From CAWHBO01 sp963827735 (GTDB lineage: Bacteria; Patescibacteriota; Patescibacteriia; Patescibacteriales; UBA12075), in assembly GCA_963827735.1 (NCBI GenBank), contig CAWHBO010000002.1, forward strand, positions 1 to 64,000: a DNA stretch of 64,000 bases, in the 5' to 3' direction. Of this stretch, positions 8,020 to 17,755 are shown one piece after another (within the stretch, counting starts at the first letter, position 1; each line of letters begins with the position of its first letter). The notes beneath the pieces are model-generated. The model was given only the letters and a program-made list of their open reading frames with translations, searched no databases and had not been told where the DNA came from. Both the position numbers and the translations under genes were made by a program.

Positions 8020-8460
8020 ATGCCCGAAAAAGAACGCTTTAAAATCTACATTGCCGCTTATCTTGTTCTTGCTAAAGACGAACAAATTTTGCTGCTCAAA
8101 AGATTTAACACCGGCTATCAAGATGGGAATTACAGCCTGATTGCCGGCCATTTTGATGGAGGCGAGACCGCAAGAAACTGCATCATCCGCGAAGCCAAAG
8201 AAGAAGCGGGAATAACCATAAAACCGGCTGATCTGGAGGTTGTCCACGTGATGCATCGCATTCAACCGAACCGTGAGTATATTGACATATATCTTAAAAC
8301 CAAACTTTGGGAAGGCGCGATCACAAACATGGAACCGGACAAATGCGCTGAATTGAAATGGTTTTCTTTAAACAGCTTGCCGGATAACATAATTCCCGAA
8401 GTTAAGCTGGCCATTGAGAACGAGAAGAAAAAAATATTTTACGGAGAAATCGGGTGGTAA
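8020..8460 (+). CDS. Nudix hydrolase
   Basis: This 146-residue protein has a textbook Nudix box, GHFDGGETARNCIIREAKEEAG (residues ~43-64), fitting GX5EX7REUXEEXGU with all metal-binding glutamates present. An N-terminal strand (YIAAYLVLAKDEQILLLKRF) and a C-terminal DKCAELKWFSLNSLP segment match MutT/NUDT-like members that act on nucleoside di- and triphosphates. The exact substrate is not predictable. It is probably co-transcribed with the preceding membrane protein. Confidence 0.9.
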   Translation: MPEKERFKIYIAAYLVLAKDEQILLLKRFNTGYQDGNYSLIAGHFDGGETARNCIIREAKEEAGITIKPADLEVVHVMHRIQPNREYIDIYLKTKLWEGAITNMEPDKCAELKWFSLNSLPDNIIPEVKLAIENEKKKIFYGEIGW

Positions 8461-8507
8461 GAGTACTTTGTTTTAATATAAGCAAATATATTTAACTGTT
8501 TAAGCTC

Positions 8508-8535
8508 TTGACAATTTTTTTATATGTGTTAATAT
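8508..8535 (+). promoter_or_regulatory. Promoter of the trpR-like/hisG unit with operator-like direct repeat
   Basis: TTGACA (8508-8513) and TAATAT (8530-8535) are 16 bp apart, 22 nt before the regulator's ATG. The -10 region carries a direct repeat TGTTAATA-TGTTAATA (8527-8542), well placed to be the operator of the adjacent TrpR-like protein (inference: autoregulation). Confidence 0.7.
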
Positions 8536-8557
8536 GTTAATACAATGATACAAACAT

Positions 8558-8878
8558 ATGGATAGATTCAAATTTGATAAAAATACTGATGATCTCTTTC
8601 AGGCAATCTTAAGCCTTGAAAATATCAAAGAAGCGGAAAAATTTTTCCGTGATTTATGTACGGTGGAAGAGCTTAAAACACTGAGCGAAAGATGGCAGAT
8701 CGTCAGGTTTTTGGAAAAAGGACTCCCCTACCGGACCATTGCGGAAAAAACCGGCGCCAGCACCACGACCGTCAGCCGCGTTGCGGCCTGGCTTAACAAT
8801 GGCGAAGGCGGATACAAGCTTGCGCTTGATAAATCAAACTCTCATCATAACACTTCCAAGGCTATCGGGAAGTGTTAA
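8558..8878 (+). CDS. TrpR-like (YerC/YecD family) transcriptional regulator
   Basis: The 106-residue all-helical protein matches the Trp repressor/YerC family. It has ILSLENIKEAEKFFRDLCTVEELKTLSERW (dimer core), then a helix-turn-helix LPYRTIAEKTGASTTTVSRVAAWLNNGEGGY (residues ~58-88). YerC members commonly lie beside histidine or tryptophan genes; here hisG follows by 97 nt. The last codons include two adjacent His codons (SHHN) and overlap the first arm of an attenuator-like structure. Its ligand is not evident; regulation of hisG is inferred from position. Confidence 0.88.
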   Translation: MDRFKFDKNTDDLFQAILSLENIKEAEKFFRDLCTVEELKTLSERWQIVRFLEKGLPYRTIAEKTGASTTTVSRVAAWLNNGEGGYKLALDKSNSHHNTSKAIGKC

Positions 8879-8931
8879 ATTTTCATATTTCATTGTGGTA
8901 ATCTAACACCTTCCTGATGGTCAGGAAGGTG
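8848..8931 (+). promoter_or_regulatory. Attenuator-like pair of competing hairpins before hisG
   Basis: Hairpin 1 pairs 8848-8857 with 8868-8877 (10 bp) and overlaps the end of the regulator gene. Hairpin 2 pairs 8907-8917 with 8921-8931 (11 bp). Segment 8868-8877 can instead pair with 8904-8914, because TAACACTTCC recurs there with one extra C. The two folds are mutually exclusive, as in attenuators. Two His codons lie just before hairpin 1. No T tract follows hairpin 2, so control might act on translation or processing. Confidence 0.55.
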
Positions 8932-8975
8932 GTTTAAAATTAAACGTTCTTTATAAATTTATTTTGGAGGAAAAA

Positions 8976-9806
8976 ATGAAAACGCTTGCAATCCCCAACG
9001 GAAGCCTGTATGAAGCGACCTGTTCGCTTTTATCAAAAATCGGAATCACCATTGAAGCAAACGGCCGGAAATTTGTTTCCGGACTTAAAGGATCTGTAAT
9101 CTTTGACCAGGCCATTGTCATGAGGCCGCAGGATATGCCGGAAGCATTGGTGGTCGGCATTGCGGATGCGGCCATTTACGGATATGATTGCCATGAAGAA
9201 TCGGGACTCAGCAATGAATTGAAAGTGATTGTTGAATTGAATTACTCAAAAACAAGCGACCAGCCGGTTAAGCTCGTGATCTTCGGGAAAAACGATGAAT
9301 TGATTGATGATGCAAACATCCTGGTTACGACAGAATATCCCAGATTGACTGCCAATCATTTTAAGATGGCAAAAATCCGTTTTTCACACGGCGGAACTGA
9401 GCAAAAAGTCGCCTACGGCAAATATGATTACGGCGTCTGCGTTACGGAAACCGGAAAAAGCCTGAAGGAAAATGGACTGAAAATCGTAAAAACGATTTTA
9501 ACTTCACCGACGGTACTTGTCGCTAAAGAAGAAACACTGGAACTTAAATACTTTGGAGAACTTCTGGCCGGAGGGTTGAAAGCGGCAAAAAATCGTTTGA
9601 TAAAAATGAACGCAAACGAAAAAGTTTTACCGGAAATCATTTCCCTTTTGCCTTCATTGGATGCTCCAACAGTCAACAAGCTGTCAAATGGCGATTATGC
9701 CGTTGAATCAGTTGTCCCAAAAAACATCATCTGCGATTTGATCGTTAACCTAAGATCAAAAGGCGCAAATGGAATTCTGGTTCAGGAAATTGAACTGGTA
9801 TGTTAA
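8976..9806 (+). CDS. hisG: ATP phosphoribosyltransferase, long form
   Basis: The ATG at 8976 is preceded by GGAGG at a good distance and is preferred over an upstream TTG. The 276-residue protein has the HisG core (LAIPNGSLYEATCSLLSKIG; MRPQDMPEALVVGIADAAIYGYD). It also has the PII-like C-terminal regulatory domain of the hexameric long form (NRLIKMNANEKVLPEIISLLPSL...ESVVPKNIICDLIVNLRSKGANGILV), which binds histidine for feedback inhibition. It catalyses the first step of histidine synthesis, yet no other his gene is in the window. An attenuator-like leader and a TrpR-like regulator gene precede it. Confidence 0.93.
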   Translation: MKTLAIPNGSLYEATCSLLSKIGITIEANGRKFVSGLKGSVIFDQAIVMRPQDMPEALVVGIADAAIYGYDCHEESGLSNELKVIVELNYSKTSDQPVKLVIFGKNDELIDDANILVTTEYPRLTANHFKMAKIRFSHGGTEQKVAYGKYDYGVCVTETGKSLKENGLKIVKTILTSPTVLVAKEETLELKYFGELLAGGLKAAKNRLIKMNANEKVLPEIISLLPSLDAPTVNKLSNGDYAVESVVPKNIICDLIVNLRSKGANGILVQEIELVC

Positions 9807-9810
9807 ACAA

Positions 9811-9840
9811 AAACCCGGATTTATTTTTGAATCCGGGTTT
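9811..9840. terminator. Bidirectional terminator between hisG and glycosyltransferase
   Basis: An 11-bp stem AAACCCGGATT/AATCCGGGTTT with an 8-nt loop lies between convergent genes, with A-rich and T-rich flanks. Confidence 0.9.
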
Positions 9841-9858
9841 TATCTTTTATAATTCAAA

Positions 9859-10596
9859 CTATTTCCTGATATCATCATAATCATCCGTAAACGGCTTGTT
9901 GAACATGATTATCCAGAAATAATTCAGGCCGTACAGATAAGCCATTTTTGCGATACCCTCTTTAGCCAAACGCCTGCCCGATGCCAAAATTGGCAAGCTG
10001 AAAGTAAATTTTATCGGCGCGACTTTTTCCACTTTCCGGGCAATATCCGTATCCTCGCCATAAAACTTGATGTCCATGTTATATCCGCCGATCTTTTCCA
10101 AAATCTCCCGCTTGATTACATAATTTCCGCCCTGAAGCATGGCGCCGGTATGAAAAAAGAAACGGGTGAAGAAATATAAAATTTTTCCATCAATGTAATA
10201 TAATTTTATCAAAAATCTTTTCCAAGCAGACAAATCATAATATATAAAAGGGCCGCTCAAAGCTCCGAGCTTGGGATTTTTTTTAAACTCATAAAAAACC
10301 TTATCAATCCAACCGGGAGTAAGCATGGTGTCCGCATCAACATTGGCGATCAGATCTCCGGTGGAAGCCAAAAAACCGGCCCGCCTGGCCCACAGAATCC
10401 CTTTTTGCGGCTCAAACACGACTTTAACGCCCGGAAAAGACGAGGCCGCCTCCCCGGTCTTATCAGTGCTGGCATTGTTAACAACAATGATTTCCACGTC
10501 AAAATTCTTGCCGGTTTTTTCTCTCATGATTGAGTCCAAACATTTGGCAATGTTTTTCTCTTCATTGTACGCAGGAATTACAAAGCTTAGTTTCAT
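9859..10596 (-). CDS. Glycosyltransferase family 2
   Basis: The start MKLSFVIPAYNEEKN at 10596 is chosen because its ATG overlaps the stop of the upstream gene (ATGA). The 245-residue GT-A protein has the nucleotide-sugar site VIPAYNEE, VVNNASTDKT, the DXD-type NVDADTMLTPGW (residues ~85-96) and GEDTDIARK near residue 190, which provides the catalytic acid. It probably transfers a sugar to a lipid or polysaccharide acceptor at the cytoplasmic membrane face. A hydrophobic stretch (LIKLYYIDGKILYFFTRFFF) may anchor it. It forms a three-gene unit with a GT4 enzyme and a DedA protein. Confidence 0.9.
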   Translation of the reverse strand: MKLSFVIPAYNEEKNIAKCLDSIMREKTGKNFDVEIIVVNNASTDKTGEAASSFPGVKVVFEPQKGILWARRAGFLASTGDLIANVDADTMLTPGWIDKVFYEFKKNPKLGALSGPFIYYDLSAWKRFLIKLYYIDGKILYFFTRFFFHTGAMLQGGNYVIKREILEKIGGYNMDIKFYGEDTDIARKVEKVAPIKFTFSLPILASGRRLAKEGIAKMAYLYGLNYFWIIMFNKPFTDDYDDIRK

Positions 10597-11768
10597 ATAA
10601 AATTTGTATAAACCTTCTCCCATTCCTTCGCGATTGCGGGAGCGGAAAATTGCTGAGCGTAACGAATGGCATTTTCACCCATTGCTTCCCTCTTTTCCGG
10701 ATTGCTTAACAAGTAAACTATTTTTTCAGCAAAGACCTCATGGTCATTAGGCGGAACCACGAATCCCCTGTCATCATTTATATATTCCGGCAAAGCCCAG
10801 GCGTCAACTCCGATAGCGGGAAGACCCGTGGCGAATCCCCACATCATGCTCATACACTGCGTTTCCGCCGTGCTGGCAATGGCAAATACATCGGATGCGC
10901 GATAAAGCTCAGCCATCTCTTCAGTCTTAATGTAGCCCAAGAATCTGACGTTATCCGAAATTTTTAAATCATCGGCTAATTTTTTTAAATCCAAAAGAGC
11001 GCTTCCGTGGCCGGTGATTGAAAAATTGATATCCGGAATTTTCTCTTTAACGATCGCCACCGCTCTGAGGATGACATCAACATGCTTTTCCGGAGCCAAG
11101 CGTCCGGTATAGACGATGGCATTTTCTGATAAATTGAATTTTTTCTTTAGAACAGCTTTATCTCCCCTGTTTTTATCGTTAAAGATGTCCAAAAGCACCG
11201 GATTGGAAATCACTTTGCTTGGGCGTTTGAAGCCATGAGCTTTCATTTCATCATGAATGCACTGAGACGGTCCGCTGACGAATTTGCAGTGATTGTAAAA
11301 CCAAGAAACATAAGCTGACATCAGTCCGGGTATCGGCGCAAAATTAAATTTTGTAGTCTTTAAAAATTCAGTGATCGGCGTATGGCTGGTGCCGATGAGC
11401 GGCTTGTTGAGCTTTCCGGACGCAATCAATCCTTCCATGCCGGTTCCGAAAAAAAGATGAGCGTGCAAAATGTCAGGATTGAACTTTCCGATTCCAGGCC
11501 AGCGGCTGAAGAAAGGAATCACGAGCCGCGACTGTTTGGTCGGACCGGGGAAAGGAAAAGAAAAAAATCGTCTGATCTTTATCTTGTCCCCAAAATCCAA
11601 TTCTTCCGGAAAAAGATGAGTTATCTCATAATTTTTTTGAGAATATTTCGGAGCGCAAATCATGACCTCATGTCCAAGCTTGGCTAATTCTTTGGAAGTC
11701 GCGATAATTGAGTCGGAAATACCGCTTATTTCCGGATAAAAATTGTCAGAAAAATGTACGATTTTCAT
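10593..11768 (-). CDS. Glycosyltransferase family 4
   Basis: The 391-residue GT-B protein begins MKIVHFSDNFYPEISGISDS (acceptor-binding N-terminal domain) and carries the donor-site motifs of family 4: YTGRLAPEKHVDVILRA, ITGHGSALLDLKKLA, LYRASDVFAIASTAETQCMSMMWGFATGLPAIG. The pattern resembles bacterial mannosyl- and glucosyltransferases acting on diacylglycerol or phosphatidylinositol-type lipids. It overlaps the GT2 gene by four bases and starts 2 nt after the DedA gene ends, so the three are one operon, presumably for envelope glycan or glycolipid synthesis. Confidence 0.9.
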   Translation of the reverse strand: MKIVHFSDNFYPEISGISDSIIATSKELAKLGHEVMICAPKYSQKNYEITHLFPEELDFGDKIKIRRFFSFPFPGPTKQSRLVIPFFSRWPGIGKFNPDILHAHLFFGTGMEGLIASGKLNKPLIGTSHTPITEFLKTTKFNFAPIPGLMSAYVSWFYNHCKFVSGPSQCIHDEMKAHGFKRPSKVISNPVLLDIFNDKNRGDKAVLKKKFNLSENAIVYTGRLAPEKHVDVILRAVAIVKEKIPDINFSITGHGSALLDLKKLADDLKISDNVRFLGYIKTEEMAELYRASDVFAIASTAETQCMSMMWGFATGLPAIGVDAWALPEYINDDRGFVVPPNDHEVFAEKIVYLLSNPEKREAMGENAIRYAQQFSAPAIAKEWEKVYTNFI

Positions 11769-11770
11769 AT

Positions 11771-12364
11771 TTATTTTTGGATGGATTTTTTTGCGTATTT
11801 CTGAAACAAAAAGTATCCAAACGCAAAAAGAAAAGCGGCAATCAAAGTGATGACAGCTGTATAATTGAAATATCGGCTGATGGTCAAGAAGGCGTAACCA
11901 AAAAAACCTCCAATCAGCATGAGAATAGCGCTCTTTGGAATTGTTCCCAGGAAACTATAAAGAAAAAAATTGGAAAAAGACACTCGGGCGGCGCCGGCGG
12001 CAACGATGATTACCCCGCCCAAACCTAATGTAAACTTTCCCCAAAAAAGAGCTTTTGCGCTATGCAGACCGAACATCCTTTCCATATCCAAAATTTTTTC
12101 TGTTTTAACGCCGAAGAAATGTCCCCATTTTTCAATGAATTGCATTCTGCCATATCTTCCCACCAGATAGTAAATGATATCCCCGACCAGATCGCCGGCC
12201 GCGATGATGCCGTAAGCTAAAAATAAATCAAAAAACCCGAGATGGGTTAAATATCCTGCGATTACTGAGATAATGGGACCTTCCAAAACAGCAATCGGAA
12301 ACAGCAAGATGTATCGCCCATGCATCAACAACTCAGGAATGGAAGTTAAGGCAAAAAATGACAT
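11771..12364 (-). CDS. DedA/VTT-family membrane protein
   Basis: The 197-residue protein is hydrophobic with about five membrane segments. It shows the DedA (SNARE-associated/VTT) pattern: a re-entrant FPIAVLEGPIISVIAGY, GDLVGDIIYYLVGRYG, and FWGKFTLGLGGVIIVAAGAARV followed by FFLYSFLGTIPKS. DedA proteins act as lipid flippases or scramblases (for example for undecaprenyl phosphate) in the inner membrane, which fits the two glycosyltransferase genes just downstream. The active-site loop departs from the common ExxxPxPGE form, so substrate assignment is open. Confidence 0.85.
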   Translation of the reverse strand: MSFFALTSIPELLMHGRYILLFPIAVLEGPIISVIAGYLTHLGFFDLFLAYGIIAAGDLVGDIIYYLVGRYGRMQFIEKWGHFFGVKTEKILDMERMFGLHSAKALFWGKFTLGLGGVIIVAAGAARVSFSNFFLYSFLGTIPKSAILMLIGGFFGYAFLTISRYFNYTAVITLIAAFLFAFGYFLFQKYAKKSIQK

Positions 12365-12616
12365 ATCACAAAAGAAATTTTAACAACAAGCATATCTTAT
12401 ATATCTGATATTTTACCAAAAAATAGCTAAAATTGCAATTTTACAATCTTGATCTAATTTACATCAAACATTTAAAAATTTATCTCCTGATTTACATGTC
12501 TTTTGTCTGTTTTGTTCTGGCGCCGATCAATTTTTTTATCGCGTCTGATTAGATGTTTTTGTTTTTATATGTTAAAATAAATTTAAAGCTAACATTATAG
12601 ATAAAGAAAACAAAAT

Positions 12617-15175
12617 ATGAAAAATAGCACCATAACCGGCCTTTCCCAAACTGAAGCTGAAGAAATTTTAAAAAAAGACGGATATAACGAGCTGCCTTCC
12701 CAAAAAAAACGAAATGGTTTTTTTATGCTGTTAAAAATTTTAACTGAACCAATGCTACTTTTGCTCCTCGGGTGCGGATTGATTTATCTGTTTTTAGGCG
12801 AACCCAAAGACGCTCTGATGCTGCTTTCTTTTGTGATTGTGGTGATTGGCATCACTTTTTACCAAGAAAGAAAAACCGAAAAAACGCTTGAAGCTCTCCG
12901 CGATTTATCCAGTCCGCGGGCTTTGGTTATCCGGGACGGAGAACAAAAAAGGATCGCCGGACGGGAAGTGGTCAAGGGCGACTTTTTGATCATACGCGAA
13001 GGCGACCGAGTACCGGCCGATGCGACAGTTTTGTCCTGTGAAAATCTCTGCGTTGATGAATCGCTTTTGACCGGCGAATCAATACCGGTCAGAAAAACCG
13101 AGTGCGAAATTGAAGCGCAGATCCAAAGGCCGGGAGGCGATGATTTGCCATTCATTTACTCCGGCTCAATGGTGGTAAGCGGCCGCGGGATTGCCAAGGT
13201 AAATGCTACCGGTTTAAAGACGGAAATCGGAAAAATCGGAAAAAGCTTAAAAGGCATCAAAGAAGAAAATACGCTTCTGCGCAAAGAGACGGCCAAAATT
13301 GTCCGCCTGCTGGCTCTTGTGGGCATCATTCTCTGCATGCTCGTGATTACCGCATATACTTTCATCAAAGGCGATATCATTGACGGATTCTTATACGGAC
13401 TGACCATAAGCATGTCCATCTTGCCTGAAGAATTCCCTGTCATTCTTATGATTTTCCTTACCTTAGGAGCCTGGCGCATATCCAAAAGAAAAGTCCTGAC
13501 CAGAAATTCCTCCGCTATTGAAACCTTGGGCGCGGCCACTGTGCTGTGCACCGATAAAACCGGTACGTTAACCTTAAACAAAATGGAGCTAAGCTGCCTG
13601 TATGCAAACGGTTCTTTCCAAAAAATTGAGAACATCACATCCGATGATCTGCCGAAACATTTTGCAACGCTTTTAGAATGCGGAGTTTTGGCCAGCCAGA
13701 GAGATCCTTTTGATCCGATTGAAAAGGAACTGAACAAAATGGCGAGCAGATACTTAAAAAATTCGGAATACGCCAATGACGATTTTGAATTGGTAAGGGA
13801 GTATCCCCTATCAAAAAAACTTTTGGCCTTATCGCATGTTTGGCAATCAAGCGACAAAAAAAAGATTGTGATCGCTTCCAAAGGCGCTCCGGAAGCCATC
13901 TTGGAACTTTGTCATGCCGGACATGATCAAAGACATGAGATTCTAAAAAGAATCAAAGAAATGTCTGAAAAGGGTTTGCGCGTTCTGGGTGTCGCCAAGG
14001 CCGTCTTTCAAAACCAAGATCTTCCGGAAAACCAGCACGATTTTGAATTTGAATTCATCGGACTTCTCGGTTTTGTAGACCCCATCCGAGAAAGCGTTCC
14101 GGGCGCGGTCAAGGAAGCTTATCGCGCCGGCATCAGAGTCATCATGATAACCGGAGATTACCCCGGAACCGCTCAATATATCGGCCAAAAAATCGGCATC
14201 AAAAACCACAATGAGTATTTAACCGGAGAAGATTTGGAAAAAATTAGCCGACTGGAACTGAGAGAAAAAATTATGAGTGTTAACATCTTTGCCAGGGTCG
14301 TACCGGAACAAAAACTGCTCATCGTAAACGCCCTTAAAGATAATGGCGAAATCGTTGCCATGACCGGAGATGGGGTAAATGACGCTCCCGCCTTGAAAAC
14401 CGCCCATATCGGAGTCGCAATGGGAGAAAGAGGGACGGATGTGGCCCGTGAAGCGTCTTCGCTCGTCCTTTTAAACGACGATTTTTCTTCAATCGTCGCG
14501 GCGGTGCGCTTGGGACGGCGGATTTACAACAATCTCAAAAGAGCGATGGGGTACACCTTGGCCGTTCACGTACCGATTGCAGGGATGGCGGTACTGCCTC
14601 TGATTTTTGACCTTCCAGTGGTTTTGCTGCCGGCTCATATCGCTTTCTTGGAGCTGATCATTGATCCTGCCTGCTCCACTGTTTTTGAATCTGAAAAAGA
14701 AGACAAAAACATCATGAAAAGGCCGCCCAGGAATCTCCATGAGCCTCTTTTTAATTTTGAAACAATTTCCATCAGCCTTTTTCAAGGCATCGGAGTGCTG
14801 ATCGCGACTTTCGCTTTGTTTCTTCTTTCCATCAAGTCGGGGATGAACGAGCTGGAAGCGCGCTCTTTCGCTTTCGCCTCGCTGGTCTTGTCCAACTTGA
14901 TGCTGATCGCCATCAATCTGTCTTGGCGAAAAAATATTCATAAGATACTCTTATCAGCCAACAAGATATTGCTGATTGTTTTTGTCGGGGCGTTATCCAG
15001 CTTGTTTATCGTTTTAAACGTGCCTTTCTTTACCGGCTTATTTCACCTGGCTCCTCTTAGCCCCAAAGATTTTGCTTTGATTGGAGCGGTCGTATTTTTC
15101 AGCTTGATTTGGTTTGAAATTTTTAAAATATTTAAAAATATTAATCAAAAAAGAAATGAATCTGACAAAAAATAA
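12617..15175 (+). CDS. Cation-translocating P-type ATPase (P2 type)
   Basis: The 852-residue protein is a complete P-type ATPase: actuator domain with LLTGESIPV, transmembrane helix 4 with ILPEEFPV, phosphorylation loop LCTDKTGTLT (Asp ~312), nucleotide domain with SKGAPEAI, and hinge motifs MITGDYPGTA and MTGDGVNDAPALK, then six C-terminal helices. PEEFP instead of PEGLP, and homology to Ca2+/H+ pumps, leave the ion undetermined. Its end overlaps the start of a second P-type ATPase by 20 nt, so the two are translated from one message. Confidence 0.92.
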   Translation: MKNSTITGLSQTEAEEILKKDGYNELPSQKKRNGFFMLLKILTEPMLLLLLGCGLIYLFLGEPKDALMLLSFVIVVIGITFYQERKTEKTLEALRDLSSPRALVIRDGEQKRIAGREVVKGDFLIIREGDRVPADATVLSCENLCVDESLLTGESIPVRKTECEIEAQIQRPGGDDLPFIYSGSMVVSGRGIAKVNATGLKTEIGKIGKSLKGIKEENTLLRKETAKIVRLLALVGIILCMLVITAYTFIKGDIIDGFLYGLTISMSILPEEFPVILMIFLTLGAWRISKRKVLTRNSSAIETLGAATVLCTDKTGTLTLNKMELSCLYANGSFQKIENITSDDLPKHFATLLECGVLASQRDPFDPIEKELNKMASRYLKNSEYANDDFELVREYPLSKKLLALSHVWQSSDKKKIVIASKGAPEAILELCHAGHDQRHEILKRIKEMSEKGLRVLGVAKAVFQNQDLPENQHDFEFEFIGLLGFVDPIRESVPGAVKEAYRAGIRVIMITGDYPGTAQYIGQKIGIKNHNEYLTGEDLEKISRLELREKIMSVNIFARVVPEQKLLIVNALKDNGEIVAMTGDGVNDAPALKTAHIGVAMGERGTDVAREASSLVLLNDDFSSIVAAVRLGRRIYNNLKRAMGYTLAVHVPIAGMAVLPLIFDLPVVLLPAHIAFLELIIDPACSTVFESEKEDKNIMKRPPRNLHEPLFNFETISISLFQGIGVLIATFALFLLSIKSGMNELEARSFAFASLVLSNLMLIAINLSWRKNIHKILLSANKILLIVFVGALSSLFIVLNVPFFTGLFHLAPLSPKDFALIGAVVFFSLIWFEIFKIFKNINQKRNESDKK

Positions 15176-17688
15176 GTTTTCCGGACTGACAAGCGAACAA
15201 GCCCGCCAAAGATTAAAGGAGTTCGGAAAAAATTCCATTTATAAGCAAAAAAGGGTTAAACCGGTTTTTATTTTTTTAGAAAAATTAAAAAATCCTCTCC
15301 TGCTTCTTCTGATAGGCGTTTCCCTGGTTTCTTTCTCATTGGGACAAAAAACCAGCGCGATCATCGTTTTGGCGATGGTCATGCTTTCAGCAGTTCTTGA
15401 TTTTCTGAATTCATACAAATCGCAGACCGCTGTGGAAAAATTGACTTCAAAAGTCATGATCATGGCGGATGTTCTGCGCGACGGTAAAAAACAGAAGATT
15501 GAGTTTAATCAGATCGTACCCGGCGACATCATTTTTTTATCCGCCGGCAACATCATACCCGCAGACTGCGAAGTGCTTGAAAGCGATGACTTTTTTATAA
15601 ATCAATCATCGCTTACCGGAGAATCAATCCCCGTTGAAAAAGTTCCCGTGGTTGATGAAAAAGACAAGACTGAGATTACGGCTGATAGCCCGTATTCCGC
15701 TTTTATGGGGACCAGCGTAATCAGCGGGTTTGCCACGGCGCGAGTTTTAAAAACCGGCGCCGCGACATCATATGGAAAAATAGCAAGCGCGCTTTCCAAG
15801 GCTGACATAAAAACTGATTTTGAAAAGAGCCTGTCAAAATTCAGCTCATTCACCTTGAAAGTCGTTTTTTCAATGGTCAGCGTCGTTTTTGTGATCTATC
15901 TTTTTAAAAACGCTGATCATTTGAACAAAGAGATAATCATTTCAACCTTCACATTTGCTTTGGCAATCACGATCGGCGTCACGCCGGATATGTCTGCCGG
16001 CCATCATCACTCTGTGTCTGACAAAAGGTTCCAAGGCCATGGCCAAAAAAGACGTTATCGTAAAACACTTATCAGCCATTGAGAATTTTGGCAGCATGGA
16101 TATCCTTTGCACCGATAAAACCGGCACTTTGACAAAGGACCATATCACTTTGGTTAAACACATGGATTACAGTGGAAAAGAATCAGAGCGGATCTTGGAG
16201 CTGGGATACTTAAGCAGTTTTTTCCATACCGGCGTCGCTAATCCTCTTGATAACGCGATAAAAGAGCACGACTTGCCGGATATCGCGATGTACGCAAAAG
16301 TTGATGAGATTCCGTATGATTTTACGCGCAAAAGGAGTTCCATGGTTGTTGACTGCCGCGGCAAAAGGATGCTTATCACCAAAGGGGCGCCGGAAGAGAT
16401 CTTTGCGATTTCCGATACTTATGAAAGCGCAAGCGGAGTCGGTGAATTTTCAAAAATCAAAAACAGCGCCACTCAACTTTTTAACGATCAAAGCCGAGAC
16501 GGTTTTCGCGTGCTCGCCCTGGCTTACAAGGAACTACCTGCTGAATCAACCGCTTCTTACAACAAGTCCATTGAAAATGATATGGTGTTTCTTGGATTTT
16601 TGGCTTTCCTTGACCCGCCCAAAGAAGGCGCCAATGTCACAATCTCTGAGTTAAAACAGCTTGGCATTGAAGTTAAGATCTTGACCGGCGACAATGATCT
16701 TTTGGCGCAAAAGATCTGCCGAGACCTGGGGATTGAAATTACCGGGACATTGAGCGGACCGGAAATTTCTGCCATGGACGATTTGGAATTGTTGGAAAAA
16801 GCCGCGACAACCAACATCTTTGCCAGGGTTACACCTGACCAAAAAGAAAGAATCATTCTGGTGCTTAAAAAATCAGGCAAATCTGTCGGCTTTCTTGGTG
16901 ATGGCATCAATGACGCGCCGGCTTTAAAGGTGGCGGATGTGGGAATATCAGTGGACAATGCGGTTGATATCGCCAAAGAAACAGCCAGCATCATTCTGAT
17001 GCAAAAAAGCTTGGAATCTTTAAAAGTCGGGGTTATGGAAGGAAGAAAGACTTTCCATAACACCCTTAAATATATTTTGATGGGAATGTCGTCAAATTTT
17101 GGCAACATGTTTTCAATGATGGGCGCTTCCGCTTTTCTCCCCTTCTTGCCCATGCTGCCATCGCAAATCCTTTTCAACAACTTGATTTATGATATGTCGC
17201 AATTTTCCCTCCCCACCGATTCAGTGGATGAAGACGAGTTGAGAAAGCCTGCTCATTGGGACATCTCTTTTATCAGAAGCTATATGCTCACTTTCGGTCT
17301 CATCAGCTCCATCTTTGACTTTCTGACATTTTTCCTCTTATACTATGTCTATAAATTAACGGAACATCAATTCCAAACCGGCTGGTTCATTGAATCCATC
17401 GCCACGCAGATTTTCGTGATTTATATCATAAGAACCAAAAAAATCCCATTCCTGCAAAGCAATCCGAGTCTCAAGCTGTTTATCACCACTTTCATCGCGG
17501 TAGTTTTTGCCTGGTCTGTACAGTTCACTTTCCTGGGAAAATGGCTTTCATTTGATAGGCTGCCGCTGCACATCATGCTTATCATCGCGTCTTATGTTTT
17601 GATCTATCTTATTTTGGTGCAGGTTTCAAAATCCATATTTTATCGCCATCATAACAAAATCCATGCCCTAAAATTTAAAACCAAATAG
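15156..17688 (+). pseudogene. mgtA: Mg2+-translocating P-type ATPase (MgtA-like), frameshifted
   Basis: Two overlapping reading frames together encode one ~844-residue MgtA-like Mg2+ importer. The first frame (ATG at 15156) carries SSLTGESIPVEK and runs to GVTPDM. The second resumes with LPAIITLCLTKGSKAMAKK, then LCTDKTGTLTKDH and LGDGINDAPALK, and ends with the MgtA-type C-terminal helices. An extra T at about 15993 (ATG-T-CTG) breaks the helix-4 motif PDMLP, which coordinates the ion. No homopolymer is present there, so a real mutation is as likely as a sequencing error. If translated as written, no functional pump results. Confidence 0.85.
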
Positions 17689-17755
17689 ATATTCTTTAGC
17701 AATGATGGTGACAGAAAAATAATCAAAAAATTTAAAAATTATACATAAAAAACAC

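Noticed and set aside
15114..15175. Earlier start for the MgtA-like gene inside the preceding ATPase gene
   Set aside because: The upstream residues copy no family feature; the ATG at 15156 gives the usual MgtA-like N-terminus.
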